Source: Pandoraea sp. ASV26 (GTDB lineage: Bacteria > Pseudomonadota > Gammaproteobacteria > Burkholderiales > Burkholderiaceae). From it: a stretch of 48,765 nt of DNA. Shown here piece by piece: positions 11,201-17,065 of this stretch. Location of the stretch: the NCBI RefSeq assembly GCF_016428915.1, contig NZ_JAELTP010000036.1:1-48765 (forward strand). Reading direction: 5' to 3'. A program made the translations under genes and the position numbers. Position 1 is the first letter of the stretch, and every line of letters starts with the position of its first letter. The notes under the pieces are model-generated. The model worked only from the letters and a program-made list of their open reading frames with translations. It did no database searches and was not told where the DNA came from.

Positions 11201-11250
11201 GCCCACGCCATTGGCGCGGCCAGCCAGACGCGTTGCGTTCGGCTATGCAT
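5215..11250 (-). CDS. yfhM: Giant bacterial alpha-2-macroglobulin with thioester motif
   Basis: Envelope protein of 2011 residues related to bacterial alpha-2-macroglobulins such as E. coli YfhM, which trap attacking proteases. Residues 1-31 look like a Sec signal peptide ending SPAQA before ARV; no lipobox cysteine is seen, so it may be periplasmic rather than lipid-anchored. The reactive thioester motif CLEQ is intact, with Cys at about residue 1529, followed by a helical thioester-domain stretch. Upstream lie many beta-rich MG-type repeats and an Asp/Ser-rich linker (DDDDQGNDESSGSSDQ, coded near 8670-8720) that could be exposed. It is longer than the roughly 1650 residues of YfhM. It heads an operon with the YhhN-like gene and pbpC. 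The bait region cannot be located by eye. Confidence 0.93.
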   Translation of the reverse strand: MHSRTQRVWLAAPMAWAALCLGMFVTSPAQAARVTSVSPQGEVASVDQVVVKFDEAIVPAGDPRAQAPASVKCSDTSLTGEGHWLEPKIWVYDFKQSLPPGAKCAVELRSGLSAVSGTAVTGTSRYAFNTGGPAVSFIRPSYGAIDENQIFILTLNGAATPASVRQNAWCETEGLGERIGVKWIEGDTRTALIKRFGLEKLAPRVVMLQCNRTLAAGAKMHLVWGAGISTPSGVPTKQARRFEYDVREPFTAGFTCERENANAPCTPLRPLRLTFNAPVARDMAAKIRLQGAGAERSPKFSDSDRASSVSDVTFDAPFPEKADLTITLPNGFTDDTGRALDNASEFPLKTKTATMPPLAKFAAAPFGVVERFAEPGMPPMLPVTLRKVEPALQINGLGVAGMAGDAAKASESGRTLQLRVDDDAEVMNWMSRVRRFDETTMTRKQIAQEMPSILNAPAAKDAFGPNAAVFVEDKVTRYDTRSLSLLSGLPGVQALTLPVPKEKDPRPFEVVGIPFQKPGFYVVELASPSLGAALLGKSLPMYVRTTVLVTNLGVHFKMGRDNAVAWVTTLDKGQPVANAKVRVLDCDGTEVGSAVTDKTGVAKIDKSFERYRYCEKTMRSGYFVVARTQGNDPDMAFVSSDWNRGIEPWRFHVQTDGGSNPTVRAQTVFDRMLFRVGETVSMKHFIRQETMQGLALPASLPSQLTITHQGSGQTYTQPIKWRNGRLAENSFQIPQGAKLGEYSVSLDYTDADSRPKAYPSSIDAGHFRVEAFRLPVLAGSIGVRDAAKSPLINKTEAPINVQVNYVAGGPAGNLPVRVSALLRVRDLTFSDYDDFSFTPYRPPSAQAGADDDDQGNDESSGSSDQKLVADKQRLVLDRNGAGSLTLKDLPKVDRPSDLVLEASFADPNGEIQTLRGNATLWPANLITGVRSESWVSVTNKLPVKAIALDLQGKPKAGVAMDVRAEARMTTSSRKRMVGGFYAYDNRTEVKDLGNVCSGKTDERGLLSCDVSLSQPGEITLVAQAKDDKGNLSTSTTSVWVTGRGEVWFGGDNTDRMDVLPERRAYEPGETAKLQVRMPFRSATALVAIEREGVIETRTMEISGKDPNVSLKVDPSWGPNVYVSVLAVRGRIHEVPWYSFFQWGWKQPMEWFRAFWYEGREYQAPTGLVDLGKPAYRFGLTELRVGTAGQRLGVEVKPDAATYPVRGHAKVRIKVTQPDGKPVAAGSEVAVAAVDEALLELAPNTSWNLLDAMWQRRSYSVTTATAQMEIIGRRHYGRKAVPAGGGGGKSPTRELFDTLLLWQPRVVLDDKGEAIVDVPLNDALSSFRIVAVADDGRPGAQALGWFGTGTATIRTTQDLQLISGLPPLVREGDNYRAQFTVRNTTQHAMQVQLSARATQMTLAPQRVDVPAGESREVAWEVTAPAGLADTRAQRLLWEVSAQAPAAGGAPAASDTIKVGQDIQPSLPASVQQSVLTQVEGSLTLPMAPPAGAVADSTGKLRGEVRISMQPRLSQGLPGVKRWFELYPYACLEQQASKALGLRDVAQWKRVTGMLPSYLDEDGLASYFPPQEGFANQGSDTLTAYLLAVSNEAKALDPAYVLPDDALARMEDGLTAFVEGRLTRRFWAPRDDLTLRKLTAIEALSRYGRANARMLSSLTIAPNDWPTSAVIDWYAILQRLPDAPQRAERLAQAEQILRARLSYQGTRVGFSTQGSDGLWWLMVGPETNAARLALLMNANPAWKDEMPRLVIGLLGLQSRGAWSTTTANVWGGLAVDRFSARFERDTPTGQTAIQWQRDNQTSGAVQTVDWDKLKAGTVPPAVSLPWLSRAAAGTDSARDVLRLEQTGVGKPWATIQSLAAVPLKAPFSAGYRVTRSVQVQDAADRSGESFVRGAVLRVRLDIDAQADMRWVVVSDPLPGGATVLGGGLGRDSAIATQGEKSEGAMPAFEERAQDAYRAYYDYLPKGQHRIEYTVRLNNVGKFATPPTRVEAMYEPAMYGETPNAPVQVVPAKP

Positions 11251-11446
11251 GCCGGACTCCTCCCGAATTCTGGTGAGGCGATTCTAACCCGCGATCTTTG
11301 GCAATTCGAACCGTTGACGTTCAGATCGACAACAGAGCACGATATTTCGGAGCGCCGGCGTGGTCGGATCGGAATTGTCTGCGTTAGGTTAGCGAAGCCG
11401 CCTATGTCACACTGGCATCTTTCCGTGTTCGCAGCGTGCGCGTCTC
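11251..11446. promoter_or_regulatory. Divergent intergenic region, macroglobulin operon and membrane protein
   Basis: This 196-bp gap separates two divergent genes and must hold both promoters. It is somewhat AT-richer than its surroundings around 11300-11350. I could not pick out a convincing -35/-10 pair on either strand. Confidence 0.4.
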
Positions 11447-11962
11447 ATGTCCATCGCCTTTCTCCACCCGAAAAAGAACGCGCTGGTCTATCTGATCAAG
11501 ATCCTCAGCGGTTCGCTGATCGTCTGGTTCGGCCTGCGAGCCGCGGGCTTCCCCGAGCCTTACTGGGCGATGATCTCGCTCATCATCGTGACCGAGCCAG
11601 ATCCGCTGCAAGCGCGCAGCAATTTCAAGGCGCGCTCGATCAACACGATCACCGGGGCCGTCGTGGCTTGTATTGTCTTGCTGCTCATGGGTCCGGGATT
11701 GGCGGCCATGCTCGTGGGCATCACCATCGCCACACTGGCCGCGATGCTGGTGCAGAACTATCCGGCCAACTGGCGTCTGGGTCCGGCAACGGTCGTGATT
11801 CTGATGTCGGCGGCGTTGAGCGGACAGGGACAAGGACTGCACGAAGAACTGAGCCTCGCCATGCTGCGCGTTATCGAAGTGTTGGTCGGCTCCACCGTCG
11901 CGCTGATCCAGTCGTTGATCTATGGACGCTACGTGAAGCCCTGGTTGATGCCCGCCGACTGA
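11447..11962 (+). CDS. Small FUSC-like inner-membrane protein
   Basis: Protein of 171 residues with four or five hydrophobic segments (about 14-32, 40-48, 63-85, 87-95 and 107-122) and a PEPYWAMISLIIVTEPDP stretch. This resembles the membrane half of fusaric-acid-resistance/aromatic-acid-exporter (FUSC-like) proteins, but it is far shorter than full-length members, which carry a large cytoplasmic domain. It may be a single-module version of that family; I see no truncation scar downstream. Some residues (NWRLGPATVVILMSAALSG) fit the second repeat of such proteins. The ATG lacks a clear ribosome-binding site. Substrate is unknown. Confidence 0.6.
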   Translation: MSIAFLHPKKNALVYLIKILSGSLIVWFGLRAAGFPEPYWAMISLIIVTEPDPLQARSNFKARSINTITGAVVACIVLLLMGPGLAAMLVGITIATLAAMLVQNYPANWRLGPATVVILMSAALSGQGQGLHEELSLAMLRVIEVLVGSTVALIQSLIYGRYVKPWLMPAD

Positions 11963-12072
11963 CCCGGATGGCACTGGGGCAGGCCAACGCGCCGCACGCC
12001 CGCCACGCTTCGCATCGTTCGGGCAAAGCGGGATCAGGCCGGCAAGCCGGGCCAATCGGGACGGGGGAGCGC

Positions 12073-12112
12073 GAGGCGGCATGAGGCGGCATGAAGCCAC
12101 ATGAAGCCGCGC
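12073..12112. repeat. Imperfect 10-bp tandem repeat
   Basis: Four head-to-tail units run from 12073: GAGGCGGCAT twice, GAAGCCACAT once, then GAAGCCGCGC. They sit in the short gap between the convergent membrane-protein and Lrp-type genes. No function is evident. Confidence 0.7.
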
Positions 12113-12116
12113 CCGC

Positions 12117-12608
12117 TCAACGCTGCGTTTGCTTGGGCACCACGTAGTGCAGCGGCAGCGCATTGCTGCGCTTGAACGCGCTCAACACGATGTTCGAGCG
12201 CACATTTTCCACGCCCGGCACCTGCATGAGCCGTTTCATCACGAACGTCGACAGGGCGTTCAGATCCGGCACGACGATGCGCAGCAGATAGTCGGCCTCG
12301 CCAACCACCGCGTGGCACTCGAGCACTTCGGGCAATAGATCTATCTGCTCCTGAAATTTCTCGATGGCGTGATCGCCGTGATGTTTCAGACGCAGTGATG
12401 TGAACGCCGTCACCGTCAAGCCCAACGCCTCGGGGCGCAGTACCACGCGATACCCCTCGATAATCCCGTCCGACTCAAGCTTTTGCAGGCGACGACCGAT
12501 CTGCGACGGCGAGAGCGCCACGCGCTCCGCCAACTGGTGATGCGTTTCCCGACCGTTCCTCTGCAACTCGTTCAGAAGAGCCAAATCGAACTGATCCAGA
12601 TCAAGCAT
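12117..12608 (-). CDS. Lrp/AsnC family transcriptional regulator
   Basis: DNA-binding regulator of 163 residues, standard family length. The N-terminal AsnC-type helix-turn-helix covers about residues 3-60 (DQFDLALLNELQRNGR, then LSPSQIGRRLQKLESDGII). The C-terminal ligand-sensing RAM/ACT-like domain covers about 65-150, including VVGEADYLLRIVVPDL. The ATG at 12608 has a GGAG about 7 bases upstream and is preferred to one 18 bases earlier. It is divergent from phhA across a 141-bp AT-rich gap containing a palindrome and repeated TTTATGC elements. By position it probably controls phhA and itself in response to an aromatic amino acid; that is inference. Confidence 0.88.
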   Translation of the reverse strand: MLDLDQFDLALLNELQRNGRETHHQLAERVALSPSQIGRRLQKLESDGIIEGYRVVLRPEALGLTVTAFTSLRLKHHGDHAIEKFQEQIDLLPEVLECHAVVGEADYLLRIVVPDLNALSTFVMKRLMQVPGVENVRSNIVLSAFKRSNALPLHYVVPKQTQR

Positions 12609-12631
12609 GACGAATCTCCGCAACAAAGTAT

Positions 12632-12684
12632 ATTTTTATGCGAAATTTATGCAAACGACTTTCACCACAGGCGCATTATGCGCC
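12632..12684. promoter_or_regulatory. Putative operator between lrp-type regulator and phhA
   Basis: Two TTTATGC copies at 12635-12641 and 12646-12652 are spaced 11 bp apart, one helical turn. A perfect 15-bp palindrome, GGCGCATTATGCGCC, lies at 12670-12684 and contains a third TTATGC. This arrangement fits binding of an Lrp-type multimer on one face of the helix and lies in the shared promoter region of the divergent genes. Confidence 0.55.
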
Positions 12685-12749
12685 CATTTCGCACGCGATG
12701 CGCACTACACTTTTAATCACTGTCACTGCTTGATTGAGTCGTTCGTATC

Positions 12750-13595
12750 ATGTCCACTACCGCCATGCTCAAGGAGCAATTCGACGCCGGTCTCACGACC
12801 CGGCCCGACTTCACCATCGATCAACCCGTCGATCAGTACGGCGCGGTCGATCACGCGGTATGGCAACAACTTTACGAACGTCAAACGGCCATGCTGCCGG
12901 GCCGTGTCTGCGATGCTTTCATGGACGGCATTCGCGCCCTCGACATGGACGCGCGTCGCGTGCCTGAGTTCGCAAGGCTTAACGAAAAACTGATGGCCGC
13001 CACCGGCTGGCAAGTCGTGGCCGTGCCCGGCCTCGTGCCGGACGAAGTCTTCTTCGACCACCTCGCCAATCGCCGCTTCCCGGCGACCTGGTGGATGCGC
13101 CGTCCCGACCAACTCGATTACCTGCAAGAACCCGACTGCTTTCACGACGTGTTCGGTCACGTGCCGCTGCTCGCGAATCCGGTGTTCGCTGACTTCATGC
13201 AAGCCTACGGCGAAGCCGGCAAGGTCGCGCAATCGCTCGGAGCGCTGCCGTTGCTCGCGCGTCTGTACTGGTACACGGTCGAATTCGGTTTGATGCGTGA
13301 CGGCGATGGCCTGCGCATCTACGGCGCCGGCATTGTCTCGAGCCGCGGCGAAACGGAGTTCTCGCTGACGTCGCGCGAACCGAATCGCATTGGGTTTTCG
13401 CTCGAACGGGTGCTGCGCACGCAGTACCGCATCGACACCTTCCAGCAAACGTACTTCGTGATCGACGACTTCGCTCAACTGTTCGACGCCATGCGCGCCG
13501 ATCTGCCAACGCTGTTCAAGACGTTCGCGCAGCATCAGGCATTCGCGGCCAACGCCCTTCGTCCCGAAGACACGCAAATCCTGCTGCCCGCATGA
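12750..13595 (+). CDS. phhA: Phenylalanine 4-hydroxylase
   Basis: Cytoplasmic, non-haem-iron, tetrahydropterin-dependent monooxygenase converting phenylalanine to tyrosine, the first step of phenylalanine degradation. The 281 residues form the catalytic domain only, as in other bacterial PhhA. The iron ligands are visible: His132 and His137 in DCFHDVFGHVP and Glu178 in YWYTVEFGL. Further family blocks include ATWWMRRPDQLDYLQEPD and GAGIVSSRGET. The ATG at 12750 has only a weak ribosome-binding site; a second ATG five codons on is possible. phhB follows after 300 bp and recycles its pterin cofactor, and an Lrp-type regulator is divergent upstream. Confidence 0.95.
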   Translation: MSTTAMLKEQFDAGLTTRPDFTIDQPVDQYGAVDHAVWQQLYERQTAMLPGRVCDAFMDGIRALDMDARRVPEFARLNEKLMAATGWQVVAVPGLVPDEVFFDHLANRRFPATWWMRRPDQLDYLQEPDCFHDVFGHVPLLANPVFADFMQAYGEAGKVAQSLGALPLLARLYWYTVEFGLMRDGDGLRIYGAGIVSSRGETEFSLTSREPNRIGFSLERVLRTQYRIDTFQQTYFVIDDFAQLFDAMRADLPTLFKTFAQHQAFAANALRPEDTQILLPA

Positions 13596-13895
13596 TGGCA
13601 TGGCCCGGCTCGTTCCGGGCCGTGTCTTCCCCGCTCGCCCACAACTGCCCAGCCTTGCCCCGACTTCCGGCGCTTCGTCTCTTGCGCATTGCGCTTTCGG
13701 ATACGGCACACACACACGTAGCGCCAGCCTGTGGAACAATAGCTCGAATGAACCGGCAACCCTGCCGTTTCATGGGCACTGCGCCCGGCTCAGCCGGCCC
13801 GCCTCCTGACGCCGCATGCGGCCATCACTGACGCTTTGCCGGCGCCGGTAGATTCGACTCTGCCCGACTTGCATGAACGCTTTGAAAGGAATGCC
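13596..13895. other. phhA-phhB gap with a GC-rich hairpin
   Basis: No credible gene is seen in this 300-bp gap. A perfect 7-bp stem (GGCCCGG at 13603-13609, CCGGGCC at 13616-13622, loop CTCGTT) begins 8 bases after the phhA stop and is followed by GTGTCTTCC. It could be a weak terminator or a transcript-stabilising hairpin. The rest holds CA repeats (13708-13718) and the ribosome-binding site of phhB (AAGGA near 13886). Confidence 0.45.
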
Positions 13896-14201
13896 ATGAC
13901 AACACGACTCTCATCCGAGGCACGCGCCAGCCTGACCGAAGTGCTGCCCGAGTGGCACCAGGTGATCGGACGCGACGCCATCCAGCGCAGCTTCACGTTT
14001 CACGACTTCAATGAGGCCTTCGGCTTCATGACACAGGTGGCGCTCAAGGCCGAGAAGATGAACCATCACCCGGAGTGGTTCAACGTCTACAACCGCGTGG
14101 ACATCACCCTCTCGACGCATGACGCCGACGGACTGACCCAACGCGATGTCGATCTGGCGCTGGCCATCGATCAGTTCGCAGGCGATCGCGCCTCGAGCTG
14201 A
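13896..14201 (+). CDS. phhB: Pterin-4a-carbinolamine dehydratase
   Basis: Small cytoplasmic enzyme of 101 residues that dehydrates the 4a-hydroxy-tetrahydropterin made by PhhA so the cofactor can be reduced again. It carries the family core [19 protein letters not shown] followed by [15 protein letters not shown], which includes the active-site histidines. The start is the ATG at 13896, preceded by AAGGA at a good distance; an in-frame ATG 60 bases upstream would add an atypical N-terminus. It is on the same strand as phhA, so the pair acts as a functional unit even if a partial terminator lies between them. Confidence 0.93.
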   Translation: MTTRLSSEARASLTEVLPEWHQVIGRDAIQRSFTFHDFNEAFGFMTQVALKAEKMNHHPEWFNVYNRVDITLSTHDADGLTQRDVDLALAIDQFAGDRASS

Positions 14202-14363
14202 CCCGCCTGAATCCCTCCGCCCCCAGTCAACGCATTCGGGGCATTTCCCTCAGCATCGGACGGTATCGCGGCCAGAACCCTCACCCCGGCCCGATCCGCA
14301 CCGATGCCGCCAAACGCTCTGCCGAGCGTCTGCACTTCCTGCCGTCAGTGATACCCGGCGTGC

Positions 14364-14816
14364 TCAGCGCTTCGGCGCGAGCAGTGTGCCGCGGCACGCC
14401 TTGCTGCCGCAGTGGCAGGCGTATTCGCGTTTGAGTTTTGCGGTGTAGCGCGCGTCGATCACCAGACCGTAGTCGTAGAAAAGCTCTTCGCCAGCTTCGA
14501 TGTCGCGCATGGCGTAGATGTAGACATGCTCACCCTCTTCACGCGCTTCGCAGTTCGGCGAGCAGGCGTGGTTGATCCAGCGTGCGTTGTTGCCGTCGAC
14601 CTTGCCGTCGATGCAGCGACCGTCTTCCAGACTGAAATAGAAGGTGTGTGTCGGGTTCTCCGGATCATGAGGATGGCGGCGCAACGCCTCGCGCCACGAA
14701 ATGATCTCGCCCTTGTACTCGATCACGCGATCCCCCTTCTTGAGACGCTTGACCGCGTACACCCCCTTACCGTGGACGCCGGACTTTCTGACTTCGATTC
14801 TGCGCTTGGCTGCCAT
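14364..14816 (-). CDS. SET-domain protein with post-SET zinc motif
   Basis: Compact protein of 150 residues consisting almost wholly of a SET domain. The family uses S-adenosylmethionine to methylate protein lysines. Seen: GVHGKGVYA (about 13-21) near the cofactor site, the pseudoknot motif NHACSPNCE (82-90), ELFYDYG (111-117) and a C-terminal post-SET CHCGSKACRG. Cys85 of the pseudoknot plus Cys134, Cys136 and Cys141 would complete the zinc site known from eukaryotic SET enzymes, so the protein looks catalytically competent. The substrate in bacteria is not known. It faces phhB convergently and has no evident operon partner. Confidence 0.88.
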   Translation of the reverse strand: MAAKRRIEVRKSGVHGKGVYAVKRLKKGDRVIEYKGEIISWREALRRHPHDPENPTHTFYFSLEDGRCIDGKVDGNNARWINHACSPNCEAREEGEHVYIYAMRDIEAGEELFYDYGLVIDARYTAKLKREYACHCGSKACRGTLLAPKR

Positions 14817-14901
14817 CTCTATGCGACGAGGTTTCGTGGAGACAAAAAAGCGCAGTGTACAGGCACGCGGCGGTCATGTGCGTGACAAGCACCGGCGAAA
14901 A

Positions 14902-14931
14902 AAAACGTCACCCGGTACAGGATGACGTTTT
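14902..14931 (-). terminator. Rho-independent terminator of the cysteine-rich MarR gene
   Basis: A perfect 9-bp stem (AAAACGTCA at 14902-14910, TGACGTTTT at 14923-14931) with a 12-base loop. On the minus strand the stem ends in a run of eight T residues. It begins about 67 bases past the stop at 14998 and precedes the SET gene on the same strand. Confidence 0.85.
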
Positions 14932-14997
14932 CCCCCTCGCTAGCGCCACAGGTGCGTAACGAAGGATGCGAGAAGAACGCGAATGATGCGCTGGCGT

Positions 14998-15639
14998 TCA
15001 AGCCTTGCTGTACAGCTTCCAGACTTTGCGTTGCGTCGCGATGTCCGATGCCTCATGCGCATTGCAGTCGAGCGGCAGGCGCGAATCGTCGTACGTCGCG
15101 TTGAAGTAATTGCAGTGGTACGCGCCTTTGCCGCGAGCCGTGACCTCGAAGTGGGTACACGTCAGACACATGCGCTGCGGCGGCATGTCGCCCCGCTCCT
15201 GCATCGTGAAGATCAGTTTGACGAGCGTTCGGTAGAGCTGGGCGCTTTCCTTGTCGCCGAGCGAGTCCGATGCCGAGGTCAGAAAGTTCGGCCATTGCGA
15301 CGCCTTTTTGGCCGCCGTCTTGCCGCGCGCCGTCAGACGCAGGGCCAGGGCACGACCGTCGTTGGCATCACGCCGTTTCTCGACAAGCCCCTTACTTTCC
15401 AATGTGCTCACGGCCTCGCTGACCGTGGCCGATGTGAGTGCGGCATCCTCCGCAATCTCGCCCAATCGCATCGGCACGCCGCGCGTGAGCAGGAGCGTAA
15501 GAATCTCACCCTGCGTCGGCGTCAATCCAGCCATTGCCGCGCCTTCCCAGGCGTGGCTCCGTAACGCGGTTCCCATGCGCAACAAACCTGCTGTCACGCG
15601 CTTGGATAGCGCTTCATCTAGTGGGGTCGGAGTAGCCAT
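14998..15639 (-). CDS. MarR-family regulator with four-cysteine C-terminal tail
   Basis: Winged-helix regulator of 213 residues. The MarR core spans about 15-150 with the recognition region TSATVSEAVSTLESKGLVEKRRD and a wing at DGRALALRLT. Beyond the usual end of the family is a tail of about 60 residues bearing CLTC (Cys158, Cys161), YHCNYF (Cys176) and LDCNAHE (Cys192), with nearby histidines. No other cysteines occur, so these four look like a zinc or iron-sulfur site, or a redox switch; that is inference. The ATG at 15639 is the only good start. An inverted element TTAG-N5-CTAA at 15648-15660 just upstream could be an autoregulatory operator. The gene ends at a strong terminator and borders the origin-like region. 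Confidence 0.85.
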   Translation of the reverse strand: MATPTPLDEALSKRVTAGLLRMGTALRSHAWEGAAMAGLTPTQGEILTLLLTRGVPMRLGEIAEDAALTSATVSEAVSTLESKGLVEKRRDANDGRALALRLTARGKTAAKKASQWPNFLTSASDSLGDKESAQLYRTLVKLIFTMQERGDMPPQRMCLTCTHFEVTARGKGAYHCNYFNATYDDSRLPLDCNAHEASDIATQRKVWKLYSKA

Positions 15640-16480
15640 GATTTTCGTTAGGATTTCTAAAAACTATACGTCAGTAAAACAGCTTGTCAAATGTACTGAA
15701 CTCACGAGCGGTGCATCACACGTCTTAACATTGCTTTCCATTCATTTCGGCGCCCCGCCCGGGGGAAACCCTAAGCCACTTCCGTGTCGATACGCGACGG
15801 CAAGTCGCTGTTGAACCTGCCGCCCCACCACGATTCCATTGTGTGTTCTGAGCTTAATTTTGGCGTATCAGTTCTTGTACTGATCTCCCAAATCCTACTC
15901 ACGATGTTTACAAAATATTGGTGTCCTGCGCACTCATGGTGCGAAGCGCATTCTCTCGAAAAATATTTCGCATCCCATGCGAATTACATCGATCACTGAA
16001 CAGGGGGTAACGCGCCGCCGTCTCTCGAACACCGTCGCATCCCGCATCATTTCCAACGCCTTCCCCAAAGCCTCGCCAGATATGGCTCGCAGACCATAGC
16101 GTCGCTTTTCGCGTGTCTCGGATTCGCTCGTCGCCTGGCGGGAAATTGCCTTGATCTTCGAGATATTCATGGACTCCGCGGGGTTGCCGCGCACGCGCAC
16201 TCGCCGTCCCACGTTTAGGACAGAACGCAAATTATTTGAAACACAACCGCCAGTCGTCAGTAGCCGTTGGCGGGGTTCTGCAAAAAAGTGGGGAAATAGC
16301 GCTTCGGCGTGTTCGCAGGCAAGACCTTCGGGACACGCGAATTGAAGAATTTGACAGTACCGGCGAGTTCGCTCGTTATAGCCAACAAAACCAACATCAA
16401 TCACTTCTTACACCACGCACGGTGAGTCACAAATCAGAGTGGCGAGATTGTAGCCGCGAACCGGTCGGCCAACGTAAGAA
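15640..16480. other. Gene-free region left of the origin-like element
   Basis: About 840 bp with no protein I can recognise. A minus-strand open frame at 15934-16404 encodes an Arg-rich composition with no familiar motif and no good ribosome-binding site, so I did not annotate it. Base composition drifts towards AT compared with coding neighbours. The first 100 bases should hold the promoter of the cysteine-rich MarR gene. Confidence 0.6.
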
Positions 16481-16488
16481 CGTCAAAA

Positions 16489-16796
16489 TTATCCACAAAT
16501 GGCCGTTTTCGGGGGTGCTCTGCACAATATTTAGGCGCCTGTGGATAACTTTCTGGATAACCTATCGGAGTAGATGTGCATGGGTTCGGGATAACTTGCG
16601 GTTCTGTCCACAGGGGGCAAAAACTGTTCCGAGTTGTTCTCGGGATACCCGCTGTTTGTCCATCCAGTTCTCAATCGGGCAACTTTCTGTTTACACAGCG
16701 TTAACTGTGGTTATCCACAGGAGTGGGGCTCCTTTGTTAACTACTACTATGTATACATACAGTAAACCTATTAAAACCTTAAAACCTTGCTACGAG
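16489..16796. other. Putative replication origin (oriC): DnaA boxes, trio-like run and AT-rich tract
   Basis: Perfect DnaA boxes (TTATCCACA) lie at 16489-16497 and 16711-16719 on plus and at 16540-16548 on minus. Weaker matches lie at 16552-16560 (TCTGGATAA), 16586-16594 (TCGGGATAA) and 16604-16612 (CTGTCCACA). The box at 16711 is followed by GC-rich GGAGTGGGGCTCC (16720-16732), then CTACTACTA (16741-16749), then an AT-rich tract: 16 of the 61 bases at 16733-16793 are G or C. GTTAAC occurs twice (16700 and 16736). Box, GC cluster, CTA repeats and AT-rich DNA in this order match the described bacterial origin-unwinding element; the box-to-trio distance here is 21 bases. It lies between the MarR gene and ybdK, about 20 kb from dnaA. 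Confidence 0.72.
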
Positions 16797-16966
16797 CTGC
16801 GCGAAAACCGGAAAACCCGGTCTGCCTGAACAGTGGAAAACGCAGCGCTCGCGATGCGTGATTCGGGCCCTGGCGAGGCGTTTGGCTCTGCTGGCGGCAC
16901 AAAACGGAAGCACTTCCTGCCGGGTGCCGCATAAACCCCCTGCTGCAAACTGTGCAGACAATAAAA

Positions 16967-16986
16967 AACCCCGCCTTGGCGGGGTT
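16967..16986 (-). terminator. Rho-independent terminator of the antiporter-ybdK operon
   Basis: A 9-bp GC-rich stem (AACCCCGCC at 16967-16975, GGCGGGGTT at 16978-16986) is followed on the minus strand by a TTTTTTATT tract. It lies about 80 bases past the ybdK stop and separates that operon from the origin-like region. Confidence 0.88.
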
Positions 16987-17065
16987 TCGTTACACCGATC
17001 GCATCACGACGGGCGTTGGCACAAGCAAACGGCCCGGTACCGGCACCGTTTGCGATCGCGTCACG

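Noticed and set aside
15934-16404. Possible 156-residue gene left of the origin-like element
   Set aside because: No motif or ribosome-binding site, and an Arg-rich composition; treated as chance.
16236-16829. Possible 197-residue gene across the origin-like region
   Set aside because: It would run through the DnaA boxes and AT-rich tract, and its product has no recognisable feature.
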